64,000 nt of DNA from Anaerolineales bacterium UBA6055 (lineage in GTDB: Bacteria > Chloroflexota > Anaerolineae > Aggregatilineales > Phototrophicaceae). Shown one piece after another: positions 1 through 8,671 of this stretch (positions within the stretch are counted from its first letter, which is position 1; each line of letters opens with the position of its first letter). A program made the position numbers and the translations under genes. Where the stretch lies: assembly GCA_002428985.1 (NCBI GenBank), contig DIYL01000059.1, positions 340,869-404,868 of the forward strand, read 5' to 3'. A model generated the notes under the pieces. That model was not told where the DNA came from. It saw only the letters and a program-made list of their open reading frames with translations, and made no database searches.

Positions 1-2
1 GT

Positions 3-164
3 TGGGGCGCATATAATCTGACAACTGTCAGTCAAGATGTTAAGATGATGATCGACAAAACCATCACCATCTTACAGCAAAAACTTGACCAACCCGATTC
101 TCAACCAGCGGTTGAGCTAGTTGAGGGACAACTAATTATCCGTGGGTCGGTCAAATCGAGATAG
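3..164 (+). CDS. LacI-family transcriptional regulator, C-terminal end (partial)
   Basis: This is an open frame running in from the left edge to a TAG stop at 162-164; it gives 53 residues. It contains LTTVSQDV, then an amphipathic helix, and ends with LVEGQLIIRGSVKSR. That matches the end of the LacI/GalR effector-binding domain, where a conserved LTTV-type strand precedes the last helix and the chain ends in an (L)xxRxS strand. Such proteins are dimeric sugar-responsive repressors. The DNA-binding part lies outside the window, so the target and ligand cannot be judged. Only 9 bp separate it from the convergent epimerase gene. Confidence 0.75.
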   Translation, partial: WGAYNLTTVSQDVKMMIDKTITILQQKLDQPDSQPAVELVEGQLIIRGSVKSR

Positions 165-173
165 TTTTGAAAA

Positions 174-1124
174 TTATGAAGATTGCTCTTGATACCATGC
201 AACTGTGCGGCGCAATCCCTCTTCAAAATCGACAATCGGTTCAAAGCCGAGTAGTTCACCAGCTTTATCGATACCTGCCCGTGAATGCAAAATATCGCCT
301 GTGCGTGGTTCACCATGAATCGGCTCAATATCTGTGCCGAGAATCGCGTTGAGTTTATCGACAAGTTCATTGAGAACAATCTGTCCGCCGGTGGCGAGGT
401 TCATCATTTCGCCGGGTGCTTTTTCGGCAGTGCTCGCCAATAAGTTACCGTGAACTACATTATCAATATAGGTAAAGTCACGGCTTTGTGTCCCATCACC
501 ATGAATGGTCGGTTGTTCACCACGTAACATCATTGTGATGAACTTAGGAATCACAGCAGCATAGGTTGACTTAGGGTCTTGGCGTTTGCCGAACACATTG
601 AAGTAACGCAGAGCTACTGTTTCAAGTCCATACGTATGGTAGAAGGCTTGCAAATAATATTCCCCAGCTAATTTTGCGACACCATATGGAGAAATTGGCT
701 GGGGCAGCATCGTTTCAACTTTAAAATCACCTTCTTGATCGCCATAAGCTGATGATGACGCAGCATAAACTACACGTCGCACGTCATTATCGCGGGCAGC
801 GACCAATACATTGAGCGTCCCTGTAACGCAGTGTTGATGTGTTTCTAGTGGGTCGGCAACACTGCGAGGAACCGATGGTAATGCGGCCTGATGAAAGATA
901 ACATCGACCCCTTTACACACGGTTTGTAGTGTATCTAAATCTGTGATACTGCCTTCGACAATTTCTAAATCGCCGTCTAATGATTTGAGGTATTCAAGAT
1001 TATCGGGATTTCCAGTCAGTAAGTTGTCGATCACGCGCACACGGTGTCCATCTGTAATGAGGCGATCAGCGATATGTGATCCGATAAATCCAGCACCGCC
1101 TGTCACAACATAGGTTTCGCTCAT
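174..1124 (-). CDS. NAD-dependent sugar-nucleotide epimerase (extended SDR, WbpP/GalE-like)
   Basis: 316 residues, typical for an extended short-chain dehydrogenase acting on UDP-sugars. The NAD-binding Rossmann motif GGAGFIG is at residues 9-15. A Ser-rich catalytic strand lies at 122-126, and the catalytic Tyr147-x3-Lys151 sits in SPYGVAK. The substrate-domain signature ALRYFNVFG and the C-terminal helix ending in TVAWYQ are also present. The sequence resembles UDP-N-acetylglucosamine 4-epimerases (WbpP type) at least as much as GalE; the precise sugar cannot be told. The ATG has an AGGATAA ribosome site. The likely role is supplying sugars for surface polysaccharide. Its 3' end abuts the LacI end, convergently. 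Confidence 0.85.
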   Translation of the reverse strand: MSETYVVTGGAGFIGSHIADRLITDGHRVRVIDNLLTGNPDNLEYLKSLDGDLEIVEGSITDLDTLQTVCKGVDVIFHQAALPSVPRSVADPLETHQHCVTGTLNVLVAARDNDVRRVVYAASSSAYGDQEGDFKVETMLPQPISPYGVAKLAGEYYLQAFYHTYGLETVALRYFNVFGKRQDPKSTYAAVIPKFITMMLRGEQPTIHGDGTQSRDFTYIDNVVHGNLLASTAEKAPGEMMNLATGGQIVLNELVDKLNAILGTDIEPIHGEPRTGDILHSRAGIDKAGELLGFEPIVDFEEGLRRTVAWYQEQSS

Positions 1125-1208
1125 AGTTTATCCTGACATTGCATTTTCGTTAACTGATGCGATTGTAGCATGAGTTATCTATTAAATGTATAAAGGTCGT
1201 GTATCAAT

Positions 1209-2351
1209 TTAGAGGCTTGCGACCCAATCTGCTAGCGTTTCGCGCGTAACGACAGTAGTTTGCAATGATACTCTACGATTATGACTATTATCTCTATGAA
1301 AATACATATTGGGTTCAAACCTTGCATCATCTAAAACAATTAAAAAATCAGCAAGACGCTGAATGTCGTCACTATCAATAGCTATATCAAGCAGATCTTG
1401 AATAGATTTTGTTACTCTATCAGCTTGATGCATCTTATCTAAAATAAGAGCAATACCTGACTGTGGAATACCAAGAGGAAGAATATAGTGTAAATGATAG
1501 GCTTCTGCCTCAGTCCATGGCAGCTTATCTGTCCATTTAAAACCACTCTTAATGAGATAAATCTTAAATAATTGCCTGAGCTGTTCGTATGTAAGGTTTT
1601 TTACATCTTCAGCTGTTAAAGTTTTTAGCCACTCGTGTAAAACATCTTCTGTAACATCAGATAGACTTTCGCGAATGTATTCAGTCTTCTCAACAAACAA
1701 GGGGGGTTGTACTTTAAGCCAGTCAGGTGCGTGTGCTTGAACAGTTTCTAAAACACTAGCAAACACCTCAGGATAGGTTGGATTGGCATCGACTTCGACA
1801 ACTGTCTCACCTTTTGAGCGCAACAGCTCTATACCCGCCTGATATTTGGCGAAGCGTTCACTTAGGTTTTTTTCAAAGAGTTCTTTATCTTGTGGACGAT
1901 TCCGCATCCGTGCATAACAGTTATGTGGGCTGACATTGAGAAAAATTGTCAAATCGGGTCGGCGTGCCCATTGATTGATGTTATAGACATCCTCCATCGT
2001 TAGACCCCCTGCCGACTGATAGACTAATGACGACAGTGTATAGCGGTCAGAAATCATAATGCGCGAAGCTTTGTCATAATCAAGGAACGGGTTAATCACA
2101 CGAGCGTTATGATCGGCACGATTCAGCGCAAAGGCGAGAGCCAGCGATAATGGTTCGGCTTTGATGCGTTTGGTCAGGGCATCACGGATGAAGATCCCTG
2201 CGGCTGATGGATCATGGGGTTCAAATGTGAGAGCGACATGATTGCCGTGGGTTTGTGATAAGGTCGTCCGTAGTTGACGGGTGATGCCAGTTTTACCTGA
2301 CCCATCCATGCCTTCCACCACAATAAATAAGCTCTCTTTTGTCATGCCCAT
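1209..2351 (-). CDS. Thymidylate kinase with a long unknown C-terminal domain
   Basis: 380 residues, against about 210 for a usual thymidylate kinase. Residues 1-205 are a complete kinase: P-loop GMDGSGKT at 14-21, FEPHD at 43-47 (the substrate-binding E-P position), DRY at 102-104, and a lid/helix region following. It would make dTDP from dTMP in the cytosol. Residues about 215-380 match no family I recognise. They look helical, contain NLTYEQLRQLF and SDDIQRLADFLIVLDD, and their DNA is visibly richer in A/T than the kinase half. The result looks like a fusion to a foreign module. This may be a second, specialised kinase rather than the housekeeping Tmk, so no symbol is given. Confidence 0.8.
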   Translation of the reverse strand: MGMTKESLFIVVEGMDGSGKTGITRQLRTTLSQTHGNHVALTFEPHDPSAAGIFIRDALTKRIKAEPLSLALAFALNRADHNARVINPFLDYDKASRIMISDRYTLSSLVYQSAGGLTMEDVYNINQWARRPDLTIFLNVSPHNCYARMRNRPQDKELFEKNLSERFAKYQAGIELLRSKGETVVEVDANPTYPEVFASVLETVQAHAPDWLKVQPPLFVEKTEYIRESLSDVTEDVLHEWLKTLTAEDVKNLTYEQLRQLFKIYLIKSGFKWTDKLPWTEAEAYHLHYILPLGIPQSGIALILDKMHQADRVTKSIQDLLDIAIDSDDIQRLADFLIVLDDARFEPNMYFHRDNSHNRRVSLQTTVVTRETLADWVASL

Positions 2352-2631
2352 CTCACCCTGTTGACTGACTTGATACAGATGATAAGGATAGCGTCTGTGG
2401 TGTCAGATGACAAGCGAAGACAGGTTAAATTTCGTTAACCCACAACACACAATCGCGTTCAACAATTAAGTAGACGGTCATATGTATTTGGATTTCTTGA
2501 CCTCAAAATTGAATTCATCATCCCCTCCCCAAACCTCTCCCCGACGCATCAAGGAGGGGCTTTTAAGTCTCCATACGTAGTGGGTAGATTTAGTGGGAGG
2601 TATTTTTCTAGTTTCTTTTGACCACTTACTT
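2352..2631. other. Intergenic region between thymidylate kinase and RraA-like genes
   Basis: 280 bp with no credible gene. The half next to the RraA-like gene is a copy of repeat R1 (2520-2631), which stops exactly at that gene's stop codon. The rest is unremarkable. Confidence 0.6.
2520..2631 (+). repeat. Repeat R1, copy 1
   Basis: About 112 bp, shared with 11159-11274 and 42759-42873. It starts TCCCCTCCCCAAACC, carries GACGCATCAAGGAGGGG followed by CTTTTAAGTCT, and ends GACCACTTACT. The C-rich and G-rich arms can pair across GACGCATCAA, and the G arm is followed by CTTTT, so on the plus strand it resembles an intrinsic terminator. It touches the RraA stop codon. Confidence 0.8.
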
Positions 2632-3240
2632 TTAATCCCAACCATAAATTTCGAGTGTGGTTTTACCCGACCGTAATTGGCGCACGATGTCTTCTTCTTT
2701 TTCTTCGCGTTGGATACCGTTTGTAATCGCTTCTTCGACACGATCCGCTGGAATCACGACAACACCATCACGATCGCCAACGATATAATCGCCGGACTTG
2801 ATGTATACGTCTCCGATGAAAAGCGGTTCGTTCAATGTGCCTTTTCCAAATTTGGTTGTACCGCGAATACACAACCCACGCGAAAATATGGGAAATCCTA
2901 ATTCTTCGATCGGATCAGCATCGCGTACACAGCCATCAATCACCAATCCGACAATACCACGCTCCATAGCAGCAACTGTCAAAATGTCGCCCCAATACCC
3001 TGCTTCATAATGTCCTGATACGGATGCAATGAGGATGTCACCAGCTTGCGCCTGCGCCACTGCCATATGTAGGAGCTTATTATCGCCAGCCATTGAGTTA
3101 ATAGTGAAAGCGCGTCCACATAGTTTCATGGATTGCGAGATGGGTTTAATCGCGGAGGGGAGTGCACCTTGTTTTCCAATTGCTTCGTGCAAAGTTGCTG
3201 TCGGGAGTTTCGAGAGTTGTTCGATATATGATTCGGTCAT
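2632..3240 (-). CDS. RraA-family protein (class II aldolase / oxaloacetate decarboxylase-like)
   Basis: 202 residues covering a whole RraA-like domain. The family core is clear: GDILTVAAMERGIVGLVIDG followed by CVRD, with the metal-site Arg106-Asp107, and WGD at 83-85. The family covers the RNase E inhibitor RraA, 4-hydroxy-4-methyl-2-oxoglutarate aldolases and oxaloacetate decarboxylases. In a non-enterobacterial genome a metal-dependent aldolase or decarboxylase is more likely than an RNase E regulator. The stop codon directly touches repeat R1. The upstream DUF3179 gene lies 92 bp away on the same strand with a hairpin between them, so co-transcription is uncertain. Confidence 0.8.
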   Translation of the reverse strand: MTESYIEQLSKLPTATLHEAIGKQGALPSAIKPISQSMKLCGRAFTINSMAGDNKLLHMAVAQAQAGDILIASVSGHYEAGYWGDILTVAAMERGIVGLVIDGCVRDADPIEELGFPIFSRGLCIRGTTKFGKGTLNEPLFIGDVYIKSGDYIVGDRDGVVVIPADRVEEAITNGIQREEKEEDIVRQLRSGKTTLEIYGWD

Positions 3241-3300
3241 AATCCACCCTTTGTGCTAGTTTTATCCACACATGATACCAAAGGGCGAAAATATAAGGGA

Positions 3301-3325
3301 TGCCCTGAAACATCACGTCAGGGCA
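3301..3325 (-). terminator. Hairpin downstream of the DUF3179 gene
   Basis: TGCCCTGA and TCAGGGCA form an 8-bp perfect stem with a 9-nt loop, 8 bp after the DUF3179 stop codon. Read on the minus strand it is followed by a short T-containing run, so it is a plausible but weak intrinsic terminator. Confidence 0.5.
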
Positions 3326-3332
3326 CGATTAT

Positions 3333-4319
3333 TTAACTCGGTATCAATTGACCGTCATAAATATCACAATTGGGGAATGTATATGAAAAGCCATACCAGC
3401 GCGTAAACATCTGCTGTGGACGCTTTACCGCAAGCTTCTCACCATTGCCATCATATAAGAAGCCATTTACAAGTGTGACTCCTGTATCGAAGCGATAGCT
3501 GTTGTCCACTTGTAATTCTACGGATTGCGCTTCAATAAAGAACGCATCTGGGGCTTTTGCTATGTCATCGTAGTAGATGAAAAGTGTTTCGTCCTCAATC
3601 CGATCGAAAATCCCCTTAGGGTGCGCTTTTATCGCATCCATTGGATAATATCGCCGAACAGCCGTAGTCCATACACCAAGCCCCAAGTCCATTGTTTCAC
3701 GACGGGTATCGGCTTCACCTACTGTTTTCACAAAATGTGGTGGTAGATTATTTCCCATAAATCGGTGCATAAAGGGTGTTACAAAGTTGAGAAACTTACC
3801 ACGCAAATCAAGCTTTGAAGACTGTGCTAATTGTGCGTCGGGGTACATTTTTAGCGCTGCTTCCACGGTTGTGTACAGCAAATCATGGTCGGAGTATTCT
3901 AAGTTTTTGCCTTTATGATGCCCGAGAACACATTCGCCTGTGATGTGATCCCAATATGAGTTGGTGGGTTTATCCCCAAGTAGCGCCAACCCATTATAAA
4001 GACCGCGTGCGGCAAATTCTGTATATTGACCGTCAATAACTGGAATCAAACTGACCCCACTATTGCAAGGCATTCAAAACGACACCATCCACGGTTCGCC
4101 ATTAATTTTGCCCTGTGCGACATGATGATATGCCATTTGACCTTTGATAAGAGCAAGCGGTTGCGTTGGATGAGCAAGTAGTAAAAGGTCTGTATCTGCT
4201 TTAACTTGGTTATGATTGAGTGCATCGTCTAACCGACTTGTCTTGTCCACCACGAGTGGCTTAAACATATCTTCATCTTCTAAAATGGCGCGACTTGTAT
4301 CAATTTCTTGCATTGGCAT
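3333..4319 (-). CDS. DUF3179-domain protein with in-frame TGA: candidate selenoprotein (Sec82)
   Basis: If the TGA at 4074-4076 is read through, this is one frame of 328 residues. Its start is an ATG at 4319 with an AGGATAG ribosome site. Residues before the TGA end in GEPWMVSF and those after begin MPCNSGVSL. DUF3179 proteins have a Cys-x-x-Cys here (the V-[TS]-[YF]-C-x-x-C-N-[ST]-[AG] motif), so the TGA stands exactly for the first Cys and gives Sec82-x-x-Cys85. The rest of the family follows unbroken: GLYNGLALL, SYWDHITGECVLG, and the YYPMDAI block near the C-terminus. A SECIS-like stem-loop follows the TGA. The family's reaction is not established; a thiol or metal role for the pair is inference. 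The alternatives are a sequencing error or a fresh nonsense mutation. An annotation that stops at the TGA would leave 81- and 246-residue halves. Confidence 0.8.
4041..4059 (-). promoter_or_regulatory. SECIS-like stem-loop of the DUF3179 gene
   Basis: In the mRNA, UGGGGUCA pairs with UGAUUCCA (8 bp including two G-U pairs) around the 3-nt loop GUU. The loop starts 23 nt after the UGA. Bacterial SECIS elements need an apical loop with G in one of its first two positions, roughly 16-37 nt after the UGA, on a stem of at least 4 bp; this fits. It lies inside the coding frame, as bacterial SECIS elements do. The G-U pairs weaken it, and no folding energy was computed. Confidence 0.6.
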
Positions 4320-4481
4320 GTAACTATCCTATTGCTATGTTATATAAACAGTATACGCAGGAACAACCAAAACATACTATCAAATCATTCATGCAAACTA
4401 TGAACATTCGTCATGTAAGGAAATGCGAATAACGCACTGTATAATTTATCAAGTGCATAACCAATCCCGAGGTAGAGACGG

Positions 4482-6077
4482 ATGAATCGTCAGCAACTCG
4501 CAGCGCAGATTATTATTGTCGGATTATTGCTAGGTATATTTGGCAACATCCTCTTTCACCCCTATTTAACAGATGATTTTGATTTCGATCTTATTCCAAT
4601 TCTAGGTATCGGGTTCCCGATTTTTGTCACAACAGTTATCGGGGCAGGATTTTTATTGGCGCGACGGTATCGTGTGCCCCTCGGTTTGCGACGTATTTGG
4701 TTGGTCGTACCGATCTTGTTCTTTGCGATGATGGTTGCGGTACGTGGCGATTGGGTGATAATGGTCGTGAACATCATGGCTGTGTTCGCGCTCGGTGGGT
4801 TGTTGTTGCACTATTTGCCAAAGAAACACTATCTAGATGAAGCGACAACGGTTGAATATTCACTATCCCTTATTGTAGCAGGGGTTGTAAGTGCCGTGAT
4901 GCCCCCGTTTGAATTGTTATATCTGAGGGGTTGGTTCAAATCGTTGGACTTACGTAAGAGTAAGGGATTTGTCGCGGTTGGACGGGGTTTATTATTGGCA
5001 ACGCCTGTATTGATTGTTTTTGTCATCTTATTAGGGTCGGCAGATGTTATTTTTGCGGAACGCATTGGCAACATCTTTAGCAATCTTCTACCTAGTAATG
5101 CCGAGTCTCTCATCACACAAGTTATCTTCATTGGGATTATCGCTTATGTGATCATCGGTTTGATCGCCTATGGACTTGTACGTGCTGTTGAAGCCATTCA
5201 CGCTGATACAATCGAACCCCCAAGTGATAGGAACACAACCGAAGCACGTAAGCGTGGTGGTGGATTGGGCATGATCGAAGCAGGTATTATGCTCGGTAGT
5301 GTGAATTTGCTGTTTTTGTTCTTCGTATTCATTCAACTGCAATATTTGTTCGGTGGTGAAGAGACTATCGCAGCGGGTTTCACATATGCGACGTATGCAC
5401 GACGCGGTTTCTTCGAGCTTGTTGCAGTGACGATGCTGGTATTGGCACTGGGTCTATGGCTTGATCGCGCGACGTTAAGGCGCAGTACCATGCATACAAC
5501 CGTGTTCCGTGGGATGGCGATTGTGATGGTTGCACTCACATTGATTATGCTTGTATCTGCATGGCATCGCATGTCTTTATATGAAATGGCGTTTGGATAC
5601 ACACGCTTGCGCATCTATACGCATATTTTCATGCTAGCTCTGGCGGCGTTGCTCGGTGCATTTCTGTTGCAATTGTTTCGGGTTAAACCAGCGATTTTCT
5701 CATTCAGTTTACTGCTTGTGATGATCGCGTATTTGGGTGTCTTGAATTTGTTGAATGTGGAAAACTTCGTTGCTTGGCACAATATCCAACGGGATACAAG
5801 CGAGGTCGAGCTTGATATTTGTTATTTGCGCACCTTCTCGGTTGATGCGTTGCCAGCCATGCTCCATCTATACGAAAATGGAGACTCCGCAACAGAAAGA
5901 CAACATGCACTTTTGTGGATGCAGGAAAAATGGAATACGTTGGATATGCACGATACAAAACCAATCTCGATGCTGAACTTCGCACATCAATCGGCATACA
6001 CACAATTAGAGTCAATGCGTACTGATTTTCTTGAGCTTAGCAATCCATCCAATGAGTTTAATTGTCGCTATTGGTAG
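4482..6077 (+). CDS. DUF4173-family multi-pass membrane protein
   Basis: 531 residues with about 11-12 hydrophobic helices through residue 430, then a soluble tail of about 90 residues. The block RRGFFELVAVTMLVLALGLW, followed by LYEMAFGYTRLRIYTHIF, is the signature of the DUF4173 membrane family. Function is unknown. The soluble tail has acidic, helical text (LYENGDSATERQHALLWMQE) that looks cytoplasmic or peripheral. It is transcribed divergently from the DUF3179 gene with about 160 bp between the two starts, enough for two promoters. Confidence 0.75.
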   Translation: MNRQQLAAQIIIVGLLLGIFGNILFHPYLTDDFDFDLIPILGIGFPIFVTTVIGAGFLLARRYRVPLGLRRIWLVVPILFFAMMVAVRGDWVIMVVNIMAVFALGGLLLHYLPKKHYLDEATTVEYSLSLIVAGVVSAVMPPFELLYLRGWFKSLDLRKSKGFVAVGRGLLLATPVLIVFVILLGSADVIFAERIGNIFSNLLPSNAESLITQVIFIGIIAYVIIGLIAYGLVRAVEAIHADTIEPPSDRNTTEARKRGGGLGMIEAGIMLGSVNLLFLFFVFIQLQYLFGGEETIAAGFTYATYARRGFFELVAVTMLVLALGLWLDRATLRRSTMHTTVFRGMAIVMVALTLIMLVSAWHRMSLYEMAFGYTRLRIYTHIFMLALAALLGAFLLQLFRVKPAIFSFSLLLVMIAYLGVLNLLNVENFVAWHNIQRDTSEVELDICYLRTFSVDALPAMLHLYENGDSATERQHALLWMQEKWNTLDMHDTKPISMLNFAHQSAYTQLESMRTDFLELSNPSNEFNCRYW

Positions 6078-6104
6078 ATTTGTATAACTGAAAATCATAT
6101 CTGC

Positions 6105-6175
6105 ATGAATCGCCTGTGGTTAAAAACCAACAGGCTACTCGGCATTGGGAAACCAGCTAAAGAGGTTGATGTGAG
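6105..6175 (+). repeat. Repeat R2, copy 1
   Basis: About 70 bp shared with 13250-13320, 29349-29415 and 42944-43025. The start, CGCCTGTGGTTAAAAACC and AACAGGC, folds into a hairpin: GCCTG/CAGGC and TGGTT/AACCA with one bulged A and an AAA loop. The conserved tail reads AAACCAGCTAAAGAGGTT. It sits between convergent genes. Confidence 0.75.
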
Positions 6176-6270
6176 TCGCTTTAGCAACTACTACACTGAG
6201 CCAGCGGACTTTTAGTGTCTGATGATTGATGAATATAGTTACAATCGAGAATCATTAAATCTATAGTTAT

Positions 6271-6293
6271 GGGGATACGACTCTCGCATCCCC
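6271..6293 (-). terminator. Hairpin after the ITPase-IMPDH-like gene
   Basis: GGGGAT and ATCCCC arms enclose an 11-nt loop, 13 bp beyond the stop at 6307. There is no strong T run, so it is a weak terminator candidate. Confidence 0.4.
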
Positions 6294-6306
6294 AATATGA
6301 TTTTAG

Positions 6307-8562
6307 TTACATCTGATTGCGATAGGCTTGTCCGACAGCGCTTGCTTGTGAGCTCACGACGCGGATAAGTTCTTGTTCGCTGGTGTTGGCGAAATGACGC
6401 AGTTCTGCCATATTGGTCACGCCGACATCTGCCATAGTACGGGCACCATAGTGCTTAAAGGTGTTGAGGTAGAAAACCATCGAGTTGGCTTTTTCCTCGA
6501 AGAAGCGATAGCCTGCTTTACCCTCAACATTGCGAGTACGTCCGCCGGGGCGCAGACGTTTACGTGCTAATTCAGGATTGGCGCTTTCGATAATCATTGT
6601 CGGGGCGGATGCACTCCCGTGATATGGCATGCAGACTTTGCGTGTTTTATGTTCGAAATAGATGTCGCCTTGTTCGACAACACAATGCGCTAATTGTTGA
6701 TTGTAGGAGATCAAATCCACACCCATCAAGAACAAATGCCCCATCTGTGAGCCGACACCACCTTCAACCGCAATTGTGACATCATTAAAGCGAGCATCGG
6801 TTGTAATCGCGTAGACTTCTTCAAGGGTGGTGACTGCCATACCATTCGTCGCAGAGGTACATTGTCGCCCGCCACCGTGCCCGAAGAATAAGCCATCCAC
6901 CCGAATAGCTGGATCAATTAATTTGAGGCATTGTTCTTTATCGCTAACTTGCCCGACGAATAATTCAATCTCATCGCCAAATTCGGCACGAATCGCGCCG
7001 GCAATTTCGATCACGCGGGGGTCAGAGTTGATGGTATAGATGCGGAACAAACGCACGCCTGCATTTTCGTAGAGGTAGCGTACCGCAGCAACTTCATCGG
7101 CGACGTTGCTACACCCGATTGCTGCGCCAATATTGCGGGCAGCACGTTCATAGTTCGCTTGGCTCAATCCGAGCTTCTTGAGGACATCTTTAGCCGCATT
7201 AATCACACCTGCTTGACGCTCGATATATCCGGCAAAAATGCTATTGCGGTGCGTGAAAATGGGATGGTGTCCGATGGCTGCTGTTACTAGTACATCACGA
7301 AAACCCGAAATAGCAGGCATCGAACCGAACCCAAGCATACTGCGCGGATATTTACCGATCTTATTGAATAAACCAAATTCTGCGCTTAATGTCCGCGAAA
7401 CATAGGCTTCTGATGAGAGCTTACGATAGCCGAGGTCTTTCCATGAATAGGTACTGGTGCTAAACGGGTTATCATTGATGCCGAGTACCGTCTCGACAGT
7501 ACGTGACTTTTTGTTGCTTCGCTTGGGAATCACAATGCGACCCCTTTCCATATCTTCTAGTGTTGCGATGACCTCACTATTTTGGGTACTGAGGAAGAAA
7601 TCAGCGCGTTGCGAGAGGGCTAATGTCCGGCGTTCGGGTCCAAATTGCCAGATGACAGGCGAGCCATTTTTGTTCATCACCAAATTACTACGGTCAACAT
7701 CGGTCAAGATTAATCCGATACTGCTTGAATTGTGTTTCGGTAAATAGCGTGTGTAATAAATATTTTCTTCAAATTGAATTGGGCGATAATTGGGTGCGGT
7801 AAAATCTGTATTTGGTGTATTATCACCTTCAACTGCTTCGAGGGCAAATGCAAAATTTACAGCCCGTTCATCGGTCAATGACTCATAGTCAACACGTTCT
7901 AATTCTTGCTGATAGGGTTCGTCGATCATGAAGATACTGTGCCCGAGTTGGAAGGGTGCATCAGCAAGTGCTTCCAATGCTTTGCGGCGCATTGAATAGC
8001 TATCTTTTTCTTCATTGCTCATTTCGGCAAAGGTGCGTGTATCGCCCTTCGGCACGAACATATCATCCCAACCGAAGCCGTTTGTCCCACGTAGGCATTC
8101 TGCAATTGTTCCTTCGGTGTTACCTTCGCGTACATAGACTTCTTTGCCATCGTAAACAGCAATCAAAATTTTGGCGATCGCCGTCCGGTCACGCCCTTGT
8201 AGCCATGTCTCGGCGATCATTCGGCGCATCTCGACATCTTCAGAAAAATCCTTGATATATGTGCCGGGTCGTCCGCCTAACCCACGAATGGCAAGTGATG
8301 TTTCTTCGACCAAAATCGGGTTAAATCCGTTGGCTTTATAAGCTTCCATCGCTTTGTGTTTGACGACTTTATGGGGGTCGAGGCTTTGAATTTCTTCGAT
8401 GTTGAGTTTTTTGCCGACAATTTCGTAATGGCTGAGGATACGGCGGAATTCTTCGAGTTTGTTGCGGTTGGTGGTAGCAACTTCAAAGTAAGGCTGTTCG
8501 GTTGTACGCGCCTTGACAACATTAACCACCTCTGGCTCGGTGGCATAGAGTTTTCTGGGCAT
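6307..8562 (-). CDS. Fusion of a Ham1/RdgB-type ITPase with an IMP dehydrogenase-like barrel
   Basis: 751 residues. The N-terminal part (about 25-205) is a Ham1-family non-canonical purine NTP pyrophosphatase: TTNRNK at 30-35, an acidic pair in VEETSL at 84-89, GGRPGTY at 96-102, and FGWDDMF. The C-terminal part (about 390-690) resembles the IMP dehydrogenase/GMP reductase barrel. GHGGGRQCTS at 561-570 carries a Cys (C568) where IMPDH has its catalytic loop Cys, EGGVGS at 600-605 replaces the phosphate-binding DGG strand, and YHGSASA at 647-653 parallels the YRGMGS motif. A linker of about 180 residues is unassigned. The ITPase would hydrolyse ITP/XTP to the monophosphates, IMP or XMP. IMP is the substrate of IMPDH, so the two halves may form one purine-salvage or clean-up step; this is inference. 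No CBS domains are present. Confidence 0.75.
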   Translation of the reverse strand: MPRKLYATEPEVVNVVKARTTEQPYFEVATTNRNKLEEFRRILSHYEIVGKKLNIEEIQSLDPHKVVKHKAMEAYKANGFNPILVEETSLAIRGLGGRPGTYIKDFSEDVEMRRMIAETWLQGRDRTAIAKILIAVYDGKEVYVREGNTEGTIAECLRGTNGFGWDDMFVPKGDTRTFAEMSNEEKDSYSMRRKALEALADAPFQLGHSIFMIDEPYQQELERVDYESLTDERAVNFAFALEAVEGDNTPNTDFTAPNYRPIQFEENIYYTRYLPKHNSSSIGLILTDVDRSNLVMNKNGSPVIWQFGPERRTLALSQRADFFLSTQNSEVIATLEDMERGRIVIPKRSNKKSRTVETVLGINDNPFSTSTYSWKDLGYRKLSSEAYVSRTLSAEFGLFNKIGKYPRSMLGFGSMPAISGFRDVLVTAAIGHHPIFTHRNSIFAGYIERQAGVINAAKDVLKKLGLSQANYERAARNIGAAIGCSNVADEVAAVRYLYENAGVRLFRIYTINSDPRVIEIAGAIRAEFGDEIELFVGQVSDKEQCLKLIDPAIRVDGLFFGHGGGRQCTSATNGMAVTTLEEVYAITTDARFNDVTIAVEGGVGSQMGHLFLMGVDLISYNQQLAHCVVEQGDIYFEHKTRKVCMPYHGSASAPTMIIESANPELARKRLRPGGRTRNVEGKAGYRFFEEKANSMVFYLNTFKHYGARTMADVGVTNMAELRHFANTSEQELIRVVSSQASAVGQAYRNQM

Positions 8563-8671
8563 GTTTGATTTCCATCTCCTAATCTGGACTTATATCTAGA
8601 TTATGACAGAGGACAGACCTGAATAACAAGTGAGAAATATTAAGATATGGATTTTTCTGTTTAAGCCATGT

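Noticed and set aside
3333..4073. Reading the distal DUF3179 part as a separate gene starting at the ATG after the TGA
   Set aside because: The ATG directly follows the TGA, has no ribosome site, and the family's CxxC motif would be cut; one Sec-containing gene explains all.
4074..4076. TGA as a sign of a reassigned code (TGA = Trp or Gly)
   Set aside because: Many genes here end in TGA and use TGG for Trp; only two internal TGAs occur, both at Cys positions.
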